A stretch of DNA of 64,000 nt from Paenibacillus phocaeensis (GCF_900021165.1 NZ_FCOQ01000034.1:148673-212672), one strand, 5' to 3'; shown: positions 34,992 to 44,734, numbered from the stretch's first letter. Numbers and translations are program-made. The notes: generated by a model not told the origin, from the letters alone.

Positions 34992-36350
34992 TCATTCATT
35001 GGGCCTGCCGGGATCAAATAACATCGTGTTAAAAGACTCGGGCTCCAGTTCGAAGCCGTACATTCCCGTTCCGTCCGAAATCCGCACGGTTCTTGTCTCC
35101 TTGAACGGATTCGCCATCACCACGACGCGCTCGCCGTTTGGTGTCACGTAGCTGACCGCGTTGCCGAACCAGTGCCCTTGCTGGCCGATCCGCTTTGAGC
35201 CCGGCGTCACGAAATGCGAGAAATGTTTCATTACGTAATACTCGGGATTGAATACCGCCCTGTGTTGTTCCTTATCGACCGTGACCATCGAGTTCTGCTC
35301 CCAGCCCCACGTGCTTCGCCCCTTCGACTCAAGCACCATGTTCCAATAAATGTACGCGTTCACCCGGTTTGTGAAATAGTGCTGGAACAAATTAAATACG
35401 TATTGGGCATATTCCCAAGTGTTCGTGCCGTCGCCGCATTCGTTCTCGGTTTGCATGTACCGCAGTTCCGGATAGCTCAGGACGGTACGCTGGATCGCCC
35501 ATTTTCCGGCCCACTGATAACCTACGCCCTTAATGTATTTATAAGCTTCAGGATCGCTTAACACCGTATGTGCATAAGCGTCGTGGTCGGTGACTTTCTT
35601 CTTCAGCCATTCGTCCCACGGTTCCGGCGCATTGATTGTGCCCAGCCAGATTTCCGTATCAAGTCCATGCCGTTCAAAGGCCGGTCCCAAATAATCGCGG
35701 ATAAATTCTCGAAGCTGCTCGCCGGTCCAAACGCAGGAGGGAAACTTCTGATCAGCCACTATCTCGTTCTGGACATGGATCTGGTGGACCGTGATTCCCT
35801 CTTCCCGGTAGGCCTGCACGAACTTCACGAAATAAAGGGCGTAGGCTTCCAGAATTTCATGCTCCCAGCGCAGTGTTCCGTAATTATAAGCTTTCGGGAA
35901 CTTCATCCAAGTCGGCGGGCTCCAAGGTGAGGCGAACAGTTTGAGTTCGGGATTCAACGCCAAGGCTTCCTTGATATAAGGAATCAGGTATTTCCGATCC
36001 CGTTCGATGGAGAAATGCTCCATCGCGTAGTCTCCATCCGTTTCATTGTGGCTGTACCACTCCAGGGCATAGTCGCTGGCTCCGATCGGAATCCGGCAAA
36101 TGCTGAATTTCTGTTCCCCGTCCGGATGAAACAAGTTGAACAATACCCGCTTTCGTTCCTCCTCAGGAAGCAGATTTAACGCCACAACCCCGAGTTCATT
36201 AAAACATCCCCCAAACCCTTCCACGTTTTGATAAACGGCATCCGTCAGCGTCAACTCCGCCGTTCCCCCGTTTGTCAATAAATGAGGCAGACCTTTCTTT
36301 TCCCATGGCCGCCCCCTTGTGCTCGATATCCATCGTTTCGGTTGTAACAT
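34992..36350 (-). CDS. GH30-family glycoside hydrolase
   Basis: A 452-residue intracellular enzyme (no signal peptide). GH30 features: YQNVEGFGGCFNELGVVAL, FSICRIPIGASDYAL, FASPWSPPTWMK, acid/base Glu in IHVQNEIVA, and the nucleophile in YMQTENECGDG, followed by a small beta-sandwich C-terminus. The family includes beta-glucosidases, beta-1,6-glucanases and beta-xylosidases/galactanases. As the last gene of the YesMN-ABC locus it probably hydrolyses the imported oligosaccharide; the linkage specificity cannot be read from sequence alone. Confidence 0.88.
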   Translation of the reverse strand: MLQPKRWISSTRGRPWEKKGLPHLLTNGGTAELTLTDAVYQNVEGFGGCFNELGVVALNLLPEEERKRVLFNLFHPDGEQKFSICRIPIGASDYALEWYSHNETDGDYAMEHFSIERDRKYLIPYIKEALALNPELKLFASPWSPPTWMKFPKAYNYGTLRWEHEILEAYALYFVKFVQAYREEGITVHQIHVQNEIVADQKFPSCVWTGEQLREFIRDYLGPAFERHGLDTEIWLGTINAPEPWDEWLKKKVTDHDAYAHTVLSDPEAYKYIKGVGYQWAGKWAIQRTVLSYPELRYMQTENECGDGTNTWEYAQYVFNLFQHYFTNRVNAYIYWNMVLESKGRSTWGWEQNSMVTVDKEQHRAVFNPEYYVMKHFSHFVTPGSKRIGQQGHWFGNAVSYVTPNGERVVVMANPFKETRTVRISDGTGMYGFELEPESFNTMLFDPGRPNE

Positions 36351-36384
36351 GAACTCCCTCCTTACACATGATTTATGCGACTGC

Positions 36385-37212
36385 TCAACCTTTCACGGCC
36401 CCTTCGGCAATTCCTTCCATAATGAACTTTTGGAAAAACGCGTAAATCATCACCACCGGAATCGCCGTGAGTACCAGCGAAGCCAGAATCAGCGACCACT
36501 CCTTGTTATACTCCCCGAACAACATGTTGGTGGACAGAATCAACGTATAGTTGTCTACGTCTGTCAGCATCATCAACGGCAGCAGGAAGTCGTTCCAAAT
36601 CCACAGAAAGTCGAGAATCGCGATCGTTACGGTGATGGGCAGCAGCAGCGGCAAAATGATTCGGAAAAAGGTCTGGAATTCATTGCAGCCGTCGATCTGT
36701 CCGGACTCTTCCAGCTCCCGCGGGATCGACTTGACGAAACCGTGATACAGAAAAATGGCCATATTGACGCCAAGTCCGATATAGATCAGCGCCAGTCCGT
36801 AAGTGCTGCCCTGTACTTGCATGGTTTTGGCCATCCGGGTGAGCGGAATCATGATCGAATGAAAGGGCACGAGCATCGAGGCGACAAACAGCAGAAAAAT
36901 GAAATTGCTTAATTTGCCCCGGGTTCGGGACAACTTATAGCCCGCCAAAGCGGAACAGAAGACAATTCCCCCGATCCCGATCACGGAAACAATCACCGAG
37001 TTCAGAGAACTGTTCAGGAGATTGATTTTCTCAAACGCTTGTGAGTAGTTTTCAAAGTGCAGTTTCGTTGGCAGGGCGACGAACGATTCGAACATTTCCG
37101 CTTGCGTCTTAAACGAATTGACGACCGCCATATAAATGGGGAAACAGGTGAACAGGGCGCCTACGGACAAAATCAACCCGATCAAGAGCGAATGGATTCT
37201 CTTCATTCTCAT
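36385..37212 (-). CDS. Carbohydrate ABC permease, MalG type
   Basis: A 275-residue protein with six helices and the EAA loop REELEESGQIDGCNEFQTFFRIILP-like segment; it ends FIMEGIAEGAVKG, a typical family terminus. The first bases overlap the preceding permease by 4 bp (ATGA), so the two are translationally coupled. Part of the transporter with 37209-38096 and the lipoprotein 38173-39468. Confidence 0.92.
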   Translation of the reverse strand: MRMKRIHSLLIGLILSVGALFTCFPIYMAVVNSFKTQAEMFESFVALPTKLHFENYSQAFEKINLLNSSLNSVIVSVIGIGGIVFCSALAGYKLSRTRGKLSNFIFLLFVASMLVPFHSIMIPLTRMAKTMQVQGSTYGLALIYIGLGVNMAIFLYHGFVKSIPRELEESGQIDGCNEFQTFFRIILPLLLPITVTIAILDFLWIWNDFLLPLMMLTDVDNYTLILSTNMLFGEYNKEWSLILASLVLTAIPVVMIYAFFQKFIMEGIAEGAVKG

Positions 37213-38096
37213 GCTTCCACCTCTTTTCTCTTCATGACGTTCATTTGGATTAGGGTAACGATTAATACGATGGCAAAAAGAATGAGCGACTTCGCGCTGG
37301 CGTATCCGTAGCGAAAGTTATTGGAGAACGCCTCTTCATAGATGTTCATTGTAATTACCTGCGTGCTTCGTCCCGGTCCGCCGCCGGTAAGTCCGTAAAC
37401 TACGTCAAACACTTTGAATGCGCCGTTCAGCGTCAGGAAGAAGCAAATGGTCACGGCATGCGTAATCATCGGAAGGATCACGCTTCTTAACGTTTGGAAC
37501 GAATTGGCTCCATCGATAATGGCCGCTTCCTTCAAACTCTGAGGCACGCCTTGCAGAGCCGCCAAATAAATAATCATCATATACCCGACCCCGTTCCACA
37601 GCGACACGATCAGGATGGAGTAAAAAGAAAATTTCGGATTGCCCAGCCAGGATTGGTCAAGAAAAGTGATCGCCGCTTTTTCGGCGAGCTGCGGAATCAC
37701 TTGCGAAAAAACAAAGGTCCACATAAAGGAACTGATAATTAAACTGATCATATTCGGCATAAAGAATATCGTGCGAAAAAATCCTTTGCTCCGGGTCCGC
37801 GTCTCGATGAGCACGGCAAGGAGCAAGGCGATTACATTTTGCAACACAACCATGAATGCGACATATTTCAGCGTAAATAATAACGCATTAATGAAATCCG
37901 GGTCCTCCGTAAGCGCTTCGACGAGATTGGCAAATCCGATGAAGCTGTAATTCTGGTTCAAACCGTTCCAGTCCGTAAACGTGTAATACATTCCGCCGAA
38001 TGTCGGGATGAGCAGAAAGATGGTATAAATAACGAGTGCCGGGGCTGTGAACGCCAGCAAAGAGATATACTTCTTAAAGAGCCTGGATGACGGCAT
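37209..38096 (-). CDS. Carbohydrate ABC permease, MalF type
   Basis: A 295-residue protein with about six transmembrane helices (LLAFTAPALVIYTIFLLIP near the start), the family segment FIGFANLVEAL and the EAA motif KEAAIIDGANSFQTLRSVILP. It precedes the MalG-type permease with a 4-bp overlap and follows the binding protein, with a hairpin between them. Confidence 0.92.
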   Translation of the reverse strand: MPSSRLFKKYISLLAFTAPALVIYTIFLLIPTFGGMYYTFTDWNGLNQNYSFIGFANLVEALTEDPDFINALLFTLKYVAFMVVLQNVIALLLAVLIETRTRSKGFFRTIFFMPNMISLIISSFMWTFVFSQVIPQLAEKAAITFLDQSWLGNPKFSFYSILIVSLWNGVGYMMIIYLAALQGVPQSLKEAAIIDGANSFQTLRSVILPMITHAVTICFFLTLNGAFKVFDVVYGLTGGGPGRSTQVITMNIYEEAFSNNFRYGYASAKSLILFAIVLIVTLIQMNVMKRKEVEA

Positions 38097-38124
38097 GTTC
38101 TTCCTCCCCCTTTCGTTTGTCTAT

Positions 38125-38160
38125 GAATTGAGAAGGAAGGAACTTCTCGTTCCTTCCTCA
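38125..38160 (-). promoter_or_regulatory. Hairpin between binding-protein and permease genes
   Basis: GGAAGGAAC pairs with GTTCCTTCC around TTCTC in the 76-bp gap after the lipoprotein stop. It lacks a clean T run, so it is better read as an mRNA-stabilising or partial terminator structure that keeps binding-protein levels above those of the permeases. Confidence 0.55.
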
Positions 38161-38172
38161 AGGACAGCCGGG

Positions 38173-39468
38173 TTACTTGTTGACCTTGTTAAACGATTTC
38201 CACGCTTTGTCGAGTGCCTTGAGCACATCGTCCTGCGAGATTTGCCCGGCGATATAGGATTGCAGCGCTTTGCCGGATTCGTCTTTTACCGCTGGCGGAA
38301 TCCGTGGATCTTGATAGGATTTGCCCTCTTTTACATAAACCATCGCATCGTCAACCCAAGGATAGCTGCTGTAGTCGTGTACCGTGGCGAGCGGATTAAA
38401 CTTCAGCGCCTGGAAGAATGCGCTGGAATCCTTGTCGTCCAGCACGTAGTTTACGAAATCAAGGGCCACTTCCTTATTTTTGCTCGTCTTGGATACGGCC
38501 AGCGAGGTGGACGTACTCAAGTTGATCATCGTAGCGTCGGGATTATCGTTGATCGGCAAAGCCGCTACGCCAAAACGCAGGTCGGGATTGGATTTCAAAA
38601 TCGTCTCCGCGTACCAGGGGCCCTGTACCCACATCGCCGCCTTCCCCTGCGCAAACATCGCCGCACCATCGTCACCGCCTACCTCGAGACCGTTTTTGGT
38701 ACCGTTCGCGTAAACCAAATCGATAATGTCGAACATCCCTTTCATTTCGGTGAAGGAACCTTGATCCTGGTTCATCCGCTCAATGAAATCCTGATTTTCC
38801 GTATTGACCAATTGACCTACGAAAAGCGGCAGGAATAACTGCGGAATCCAGGCCTCTTTGTCGGACAAAATAAACGGGGTGATGTTGTTTTGTTTCAGCT
38901 TTTCGACGACCGTCTTCATTTCCGACAGGGTCGTAGGGGGCGTCAGTCCCAGCTCCTCAAAAATCTGCTTGTTGTACAAATAACCCCAAGACAGTGTCTC
39001 GAGCGGAACCGCAACAATTTTCCCGTCTTCAGTCATGACCGAAGGCTTCACGCTCTCCAGCAGCTTGCCGACGAACGGTTGATCGGACAAATCCTCCAGA
39101 TACCCGGCTTTATAAAATGGAGGGATTTCGTTGACCGCATGGATCGCGAATACGTCGGGTGCGTCGTTGGAAGCCAGTCTCGTTTTTAAAATTTGCGGGG
39201 CGGTGTCCGCCGGCGGCATTTCCAGTTGAACCGACACATCGATATTTTTCTCCGCTTTTTCTTTGGCCACGAAGGCATCGATGTACTTATCATAGTGTTC
39301 TTTCAAGCGAGGCTGAGCGATAAACATTTTCAAATTGACGGTTTTCCCGCCGGAGCTTTCGCCCCCTGCCGATTCGTTGTTTCCCGCCTGAATTCCGCCA
39401 GCCGCTCCGCAGCCAGCAAGCAAAGAGGCGATTAATGCGATTCCTGCTAGACCCTTCCAAATTTTCAT
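38173..39468 (-). CDS. Sugar ABC transporter substrate-binding lipoprotein
   Basis: About 431 residues from ATG 39468 (MKIWKGLAGIALIASLLAGC). The longer frame to 39489 runs into the promoter, and a GGGGGG site lies seven bases before 39468. Lipobox LAGC. SBP_bac_1/MalE-like sequence (LKTRLASNDAPDVFAIHAVNE, WGYLYNKQIFEELGL, GKAAMWVQGPWY, SKNKEVALDFVNYVL). It feeds the two permeases downstream. A cre-like site lies about 30-70 bp upstream. Confidence 0.92.
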   Translation of the reverse strand: MKIWKGLAGIALIASLLAGCGAAGGIQAGNNESAGGESSGGKTVNLKMFIAQPRLKEHYDKYIDAFVAKEKAEKNIDVSVQLEMPPADTAPQILKTRLASNDAPDVFAIHAVNEIPPFYKAGYLEDLSDQPFVGKLLESVKPSVMTEDGKIVAVPLETLSWGYLYNKQIFEELGLTPPTTLSEMKTVVEKLKQNNITPFILSDKEAWIPQLFLPLFVGQLVNTENQDFIERMNQDQGSFTEMKGMFDIIDLVYANGTKNGLEVGGDDGAAMFAQGKAAMWVQGPWYAETILKSNPDLRFGVAALPINDNPDATMINLSTSTSLAVSKTSKNKEVALDFVNYVLDDKDSSAFFQALKFNPLATVHDYSSYPWVDDAMVYVKEGKSYQDPRIPPAVKDESGKALQSYIAGQISQDDVLKALDKAWKSFNKVNK

Positions 39469-39496
39469 ATGAGTTGCCCCCCAGAACATTGGTTTT

Positions 39497-39537
39497 TGTT
39501 TACGCTTTCATTCTAATTTATTTGTGAAAGCGCTTCA
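39497..39537 (-). promoter_or_regulatory. Two candidate CcpA (cre) sites before the sugar-binding gene
   Basis: TGTTTACGCTTTCA (39497-39510, reverse complement TGAAAGCGTAAACA) and TGAAAGCGCTTCAT (39524-39537) both fit the cre consensus TGNAANCGNNNNCA closely. They lie between the response-regulator stop codon and the lipoprotein start, where carbon catabolite repression of the transporter operon would act. The same 14-mer recurs at 44562-44575. Confidence 0.7.
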
Positions 39538-39547
39538 TTGGACAGGA

Positions 39548-40627
39548 TTAGACTTTTCGATTGGATATTTTTAAACCTTGTGCTCCCTTTCTCGCCTCTC
39601 CCGGCGATATTCCGAAGTGCCTTTTAAACACCCGGTGAAAATAGGATACGTCCTCATATCCGATCAATTCGGCTACCCTCTTGATGGCGACTTCTTCGTC
39701 CGATTTCAGCCATTCCATCGCCTTATTCATTCTCGATTCCACGATATAATCCGTGACCGTTAAGCCGTATTCCTGCTTAAACGCCTTGCTCAAATACTCT
39801 TTGCTGACGAAAAACAGCTTGGCCAGCTGCTCCAGACCGATCGGTTCTGCGTAATGATGATCAAGATACGATTTGACTTCCCCCAAATGCAGCTTATTTT
39901 TATATTTCCGCTGCTTGATCAGTTCTTCCAGGGCGTTCACATAACACTCGGATATCAAACGGACCCCTTCCTGGAAGGAGTTTGGCATATCCGTAAGTTC
40001 AGCCCAGCGTTCCGTCTCGCCAGCCAGCGCGTTCGCCGCACAGAGCTCTCTCAAGTACAGCAAAGTATCTTTTACCAGATAGCGGATCGTTTCCGGCTTC
40101 AAGGCAGCTTCCAGCTCCGTATCGGATTGCAGTTCACGGCATACTTTCCGGAGTCCCTCGCCATTCAGATCATTAAAGTAAGAACCCAACCGCTTTTCGT
40201 AAGCGGCCCATCTCGAAGACAACTCCAGGTCGATTTCCTGCCGCCTCGTGCGTTGCCGAAGAGCTACGCAACATCTGGCCAACACCGCGTTCAGTTCCTG
40301 CGGGTCGATCGGCTTCAGCAAATAGTCGACCGCCTTATAACGAATCGCCTGCCTGGCGTAGTGAAAATCGTCGTACCCGCTTACCACGATGATCTGCTTG
40401 TAGGGAAAACGGTCGCTCATTTCCCGCATCAATTCTACTCCGTCGGCACCCGGCATGCGCATGTCGGTAATGATGATCTCAGGATTAAGCCGTTCGATCA
40501 TCCGCATCGCTTCCAAACCGTCCTCTGCCTCCCCCACGACCTCCATACGGTGTTCGTCCCATCGGCCCAAATTTTTGATAATGTCCCGGTTCCACTCTTC
40601 GTCATCCACTATCAATACTTTGAACAT
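39548..40627 (-). CDS. YesN-type response regulator with AraC output
   Basis: 359 residues. REC domain: VLIVDDEEWNRD acidic pocket, phospho-acceptor Asp55 in IIITDMRMPGADG, VVSGYDDF and the DYLLKP lysine near 109. The C-terminal HTH_18 pair reads YLDHHYAEPIGLEQLAKLFF, SKEYLSKAFKQEYG and YEDVSYFHRVFKRHFG. It starts 3 bp after the YesM-like kinase stop. Likely activates the binding-protein/permease/GH30 operon, and perhaps GH42, in response to extracellular glycan. Confidence 0.93.
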   Translation of the reverse strand: MFKVLIVDDEEWNRDIIKNLGRWDEHRMEVVGEAEDGLEAMRMIERLNPEIIITDMRMPGADGVELMREMSDRFPYKQIIVVSGYDDFHYARQAIRYKAVDYLLKPIDPQELNAVLARCCVALRQRTRRQEIDLELSSRWAAYEKRLGSYFNDLNGEGLRKVCRELQSDTELEAALKPETIRYLVKDTLLYLRELCAANALAGETERWAELTDMPNSFQEGVRLISECYVNALEELIKQRKYKNKLHLGEVKSYLDHHYAEPIGLEQLAKLFFVSKEYLSKAFKQEYGLTVTDYIVESRMNKAMEWLKSDEEVAIKRVAELIGYEDVSYFHRVFKRHFGISPGEARKGAQGLKISNRKV

Positions 40628-40630
40628 GCC

Positions 40631-42397
40631 TTAACCCTCCTTTTGATCGGGAAGATGCAAAGCTACGCTGGTTCCTTTGCCCGCTTCACTATCTAGACTC
40701 ACTTTGTAATCTGCCCCAAAATACATTTGGATCCGGGAGGCTACATTGATCAGTCCGATGCTTGTCCCCTTGGCCCATACTTGTTCCAGATCCCGGTTTA
40801 GCTGCAACCGCAGGCGATGAAGCTGCGCCGTTTCCATGCCCGCCCCATTGTCCCGGATTAGAACCAGTACGCCCCCGGAATCGGGACGGATCGTTACCTC
40901 CAGCCGCCACTCTCCGATTTTATGATCCAGCCCGTGAGCAAACGCATTTTCGACGATCGGCTGCAGCGTCAGTTTCGGGATTCGGCAGTCAAGCACATCT
41001 TCGTCGATGTTGAGCTCGTAATGGAGCCGTTTGCCGAAGCGCTGCTGCTGGATATTCATATAATGATTCAGATGTTCAAGCTCTGCCCGAAGCGTCGCTA
41101 GCGTATCCGGATCCCGCACAATATAACGGAACATTTCGCTAAGCGAACGAATGATACCGTAGCTCTCCGCCGTTTTTTGCGAGAAGGTCATTCCCCCGAT
41201 CAGTTGCAGCGTATTTTGCAAGAAATGCGGGTTGATTTGCGATTGTAGCGCTTTAAGTTCCGCCGTTTTCTTTTCCAGGCGAATCCGGTACTCGGTATTA
41301 ATGTGGTCCCTGATCCGCTGCGCCATGGTGGCGAAATTGGCTTCCAGGAGCCCGATTTCATCTTTGCGCCTGCTTCGGGGAATCATCTGCTCCTTGGTCA
41401 GATCGAGCTTCCGCATCGCCCGGGCCAAGCCGATGATCGGTTTGGTCGTTTTCCAGGCAAAATAAAAAGCAACTAAAGCGGATACGATCGTGGAGATCAT
41501 CCCGACGATCAAACCATAGTTCATCGTCGCCCGGGCGCTTTCGTTGATCGTGGCGACCGGGATTATCTTCACCAATCTAAGGTCGACGGGATCCACCGTA
41601 TTGTAAAAAACGAATTCCTGGTCCGTTCTGAATTGGCCCGGCCCGGCACCCTTGGAAGCTTGCAGCTCCGCCGTCACATCCGGAGAGATTTCGCCATCGC
41701 CGTACAGTATGCGGCCGCTCATGTCCGTAACGAACACGGATTGCTCCTTTCCTTCGCCAAGCAAACGGATCGTTTGATCGAAATAGGACCAGAGCACCTC
41801 CAGGGAGATATAGCCCAGCTTTTCCTGGTTTTCGAAGCGGTTGATGCTGCGAATCAAGCGAAATTTGCCGGGGTCCGACGAATCCGTCTCCACGATAAAA
41901 TCTTTGTTCTCCCGCAGTAAGTCCCGGTAATCGCGCGGTATGCCGCTGATCTCTTCCACTTCGCTTTGCATCGAATTGATCGTAAACAACGTCCCGGTTT
42001 CATGCAGGTACATAACGACGCCGACCAGGTAATTTCCTCCGCTGTAATACACGCTATTCAGCGAATTAAAAACATTCTGCTGCGCGGCAAATTGGCTGGC
42101 CGGGGTTTCCGCTTCGGGCCGATTTAGATAATTGGCCAACCCCGGACTGATCTGGAGCGAATAGACCAAGTTGTTTAGTCTGGCAAACTGATCTCCCAAA
42201 TAAATCCCCGTCCATTTCATATTGGAGAGATTGGTGCCGATCACTTGCTTCTCCATCGAAGCGCTGTTGTTCTCCGCTGCCAGTGCGGTAACGACGACAA
42301 TGGGCACGATCGCGATCAAAATCATCGTCAAAATCAATTTATTGCGGATACTCGTTCTGAACGGGTCGATGACCCTCTGCCGCAGCCTGCCAAACAT
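40631..42397 (-). CDS. YesM-type sensor histidine kinase
   Basis: A 588-residue membrane kinase. Transmembrane helix 1 (KLILTMILIAIVPIVVVTAL) is followed by an extracytoplasmic dCache-like sensor of about 240 residues, helix 2 (GLIVGMISTIVSALVAFYFAW), a HAMP domain, and a His_kinase box with LQSQINPHFLQNTLQLI (His about 397). HATPase N and G boxes follow (IVENAFAHGLDHK, IRDNGAGM, GTSIGLINVASR). It is translationally linked to the following regulator and probably senses an oligosaccharide. Confidence 0.93.
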   Translation of the reverse strand: MFGRLRQRVIDPFRTSIRNKLILTMILIAIVPIVVVTALAAENNSASMEKQVIGTNLSNMKWTGIYLGDQFARLNNLVYSLQISPGLANYLNRPEAETPASQFAAQQNVFNSLNSVYYSGGNYLVGVVMYLHETGTLFTINSMQSEVEEISGIPRDYRDLLRENKDFIVETDSSDPGKFRLIRSINRFENQEKLGYISLEVLWSYFDQTIRLLGEGKEQSVFVTDMSGRILYGDGEISPDVTAELQASKGAGPGQFRTDQEFVFYNTVDPVDLRLVKIIPVATINESARATMNYGLIVGMISTIVSALVAFYFAWKTTKPIIGLARAMRKLDLTKEQMIPRSRRKDEIGLLEANFATMAQRIRDHINTEYRIRLEKKTAELKALQSQINPHFLQNTLQLIGGMTFSQKTAESYGIIRSLSEMFRYIVRDPDTLATLRAELEHLNHYMNIQQQRFGKRLHYELNIDEDVLDCRIPKLTLQPIVENAFAHGLDHKIGEWRLEVTIRPDSGGVLVLIRDNGAGMETAQLHRLRLQLNRDLEQVWAKGTSIGLINVASRIQMYFGADYKVSLDSEAGKGTSVALHLPDQKEG

Positions 42398-42429
42398 TCG
42401 CTCCCCCCCTGTGATGCCGCATATATAGT

Positions 42430-42462
42430 AGAAAACGCCTCGCGGATGCGGGAGGCGTCTAT
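42430..42462 (-). terminator. Terminator of the GH42 gene
   Basis: Read on the minus strand: GACGCCTCCCGC-ATCC-GCGAGGCGTTTTC. It separates the GH42 gene from the YesMN genes downstream. Confidence 0.8.
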
Positions 42463-42485
42463 TTTATAGCAACTCGTTCTATAGC

Positions 42486-44492
42486 TTATTGTTCTTCAAT
42501 AATGGTAAAGCCCCATGGCTCAAGCTGGAGGGGTTGCCCCGAGCTTATCGGCTGGCCCGAAAGAAGTTCAATCCCCTCACGATAACGATAGTCTAACGAA
42601 GCCGGCATTTCAGAATAGTTAAAATAATACCGGATCGTTTTGCCCAGCCCGTTAACCCCGGATTTTGTGATCAGCGGGAAGCGAATCTCTTGATCCGGTC
42701 CCCATAAACCCGCTTCCTTCACGGCATGCTCCAGGATTTTGCCCATAACCGCCTCGCTCGTCATACAACCGATATACACGGCCCGCCCTTTGCCGTACCC
42801 GTTTTGCGTGACCGCGGCATACTTCCCCCAATGCGGATGATCATAATAGGCAAGCACCTCCGCCGTCGATGGGGTGAGCAGCTCCATCCACGTGTGCACC
42901 TGGTTTTGGTCTTCACCGACCCGGAACGGATCGTCTTTTAACGTCACCCGTTTCGGCTCGACGAACATGTTGTACGAAATGCCGCAGGCTTTGCCGATGA
43001 TTCCCGGTTGCCGTTCGGAACGGACCTTGACGTTTTGATCCGTAAATCCGCTCTTAAAAGTATAAACGATATGCCCACCTTCATATACAAACCGGTTTAA
43101 CCTTTCCAGAAGTACATCGGAAGCCGTATAAAGCGCAGGAACGATAAGCAGATCATACCGTTCAAAATTCGTGGTCGCGGGAGACACGAAATCGCACTCA
43201 ATGTTCATCCGGTACAGCTCATCATACATCATTCGAACGACATCATTGTACTTTTTCGCACTGAAAAAATTAAATTTGAACCACTCCATCGCCGTTAACG
43301 AGTCGTTACTGACCAGAATGGCGACTTTATTCTCCTTTTTCAGGTTTACCAAATGCGGGGACAAACGGGTAAAGTCCCGGCCGATCGTTCGGGCCTCCTC
43401 ATAAACCGGGTTGGGTTCGAAGTCATGGCTGAGCAAGCCTTTCCAATAGGTTTCGAAGGAATTGTGGATCGAGTGCCAATGCCAATAGGCCACCATATTG
43501 GCTCCCGAAGCCAGATGGCTGAACGCCTGCAATCTTAACTGCCCCGGGTACGGGGTCCAATGGGGAAAAGCCTGCGCTTCCGTCTCGAGCACCAAATAAT
43601 TCGTCCCTTTGGTGGATCGCGCCACATCGCCGCCAAAGGAAATTTCAATGCCCGTCAAATCGTCTTGCGATGGATGATAAATGTCCACCCCCGTGATATC
43701 GAAAGGACGGGAAGCCTCGAAATGGTCCACATCCGGCTGAATGCCGTAGGAATACCCCCGCCACTCAAAATCGAAATTTTGCGTGACAAACTGATCCGCT
43801 CGCTTGTACTCGTTAACAATGGATACTTGCCAGTTCAGGAAATCGGCGACCAGTTTCCGTTGGAATTTGGCAAACTCCGCTCCCAGGCTGCCATTGATCG
43901 TCCCGATGACGGACGGGAAGTCCTCCCAACTGTTGATCCGGTTGCTCCAATAGTCGAGCCCGAACGCCTTGTTCAATTCCTCCAGCGTTTTGAATTTGTC
44001 CCTAACGTATTTGACAAACAACAGTTGGACATTCGGACCCGCGGTATGATAATGCTTCGTTTCATTATCGGTTTGATACCCGATCACCGCCGGATGTTCG
44101 CTAACCCGGGAGATCAGTTTGCGGATGATGCGCTCCGCATAAAACAAATAAGTCGGGTTCGTGATGTCCATAATTTGACGCGCCCCATATTTGCCGGGTC
44201 CATTTGCCGTCGTTGCCAACACGTCCGGATGCTCCTTGACCATCCAGGTCGGTACGGCGTAAGTGGGCGTTCCGACAATGACATGGATTCCGGCCCGATG
44301 CATCGCATCAAGAACGCGATCTACCGAGGTGAAATCAAATACTCCGTTTTGCGGCTCATGCGTGCTCCAGGTCGATTCGGCGATCCGAGCCACGTTAATC
44401 CCCGCCTCTTTCATCATGCGGATATCTTCGTTCAGGCGATCGTAAGGCATGTATTCGTCATAATAAGCGACACCGTATAATATTTTGTCCAT
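42486..44492 (-). CDS. GH42 beta-galactosidase
   Basis: About 668 residues from ATG 44492 (MDKILYGVAYYDEYMPYDR), chosen for the GGGAGG site five bases before it; the frame extends to 44528. GH42 N-terminal barrel: MMKEAGINVARIAESTWSTHEP, acid/base in VIGYQTDNETKHYH, ITGVDIYHPSQDD, nucleophile region YLVLETEAQAFPHW, then the trimerisation domain (KVAILVSNDSLTAMEW..YDLLIVPALY) and a beta C-terminus. No signal peptide; intracellular. It releases beta-linked galactose from imported oligosaccharides and has its own promoter with a cre-like site. Confidence 0.92.
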   Translation of the reverse strand: MDKILYGVAYYDEYMPYDRLNEDIRMMKEAGINVARIAESTWSTHEPQNGVFDFTSVDRVLDAMHRAGIHVIVGTPTYAVPTWMVKEHPDVLATTANGPGKYGARQIMDITNPTYLFYAERIIRKLISRVSEHPAVIGYQTDNETKHYHTAGPNVQLLFVKYVRDKFKTLEELNKAFGLDYWSNRINSWEDFPSVIGTINGSLGAEFAKFQRKLVADFLNWQVSIVNEYKRADQFVTQNFDFEWRGYSYGIQPDVDHFEASRPFDITGVDIYHPSQDDLTGIEISFGGDVARSTKGTNYLVLETEAQAFPHWTPYPGQLRLQAFSHLASGANMVAYWHWHSIHNSFETYWKGLLSHDFEPNPVYEEARTIGRDFTRLSPHLVNLKKENKVAILVSNDSLTAMEWFKFNFFSAKKYNDVVRMMYDELYRMNIECDFVSPATTNFERYDLLIVPALYTASDVLLERLNRFVYEGGHIVYTFKSGFTDQNVKVRSERQPGIIGKACGISYNMFVEPKRVTLKDDPFRVGEDQNQVHTWMELLTPSTAEVLAYYDHPHWGKYAAVTQNGYGKGRAVYIGCMTSEAVMGKILEHAVKEAGLWGPDQEIRFPLITKSGVNGLGKTIRYYFNYSEMPASLDYRYREGIELLSGQPISSGQPLQLEPWGFTIIEEQ

Positions 44493-44561
44493 AAAGACCT
44501 CCCGGAGTTTCATCAAAATAGTAGGCAAATCCTTCAGGTGTAAAATTAATTCTAATGCAAT

Positions 44562-44655
44562 TGTTTACGCTTTCATAGTATTAGAAAAATCCTTCCGCTT
44601 CACTGGACAAAATTAAACTCTTGCAGTGGAGTATTTTAAACTAGGTAGAGTTCCT
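44562..44655 (-). promoter_or_regulatory. GH42 promoter segment with cre site and response-regulator tail relic
   Basis: TGTTTACGCTTTCA (44562-44575) is identical to the site at 39497. About 20 bp further, CTTCACTGGACA..ATTA.ACT parallels 39531-39551. Read on the minus strand the next codons encode SLKYSTARV and TAA, close to the end of the YesN protein (GLKISNRKV and TAA). The segment therefore is a diverged copy of a response-regulator 3' end plus the promoter that follows it. Confidence 0.65.
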
Positions 44656-44672
44656 TTTATTTTCCTCCAAAC

Positions 44673-44718
44673 CTACAAAAAGCTCCTGAACCATCCATAA
44701 GGACAATTCAGGAGCTCT
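44673..44718 (-). terminator. Terminator of tRNA-Leu
   Basis: Read on the minus strand: GAGCTCCTGAA, a loop, TTCAGGAGCTTTTTG; directly downstream of the tRNA gene. Confidence 0.8.
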
Positions 44719-44734
44719 TCACTACTATTTAGGA

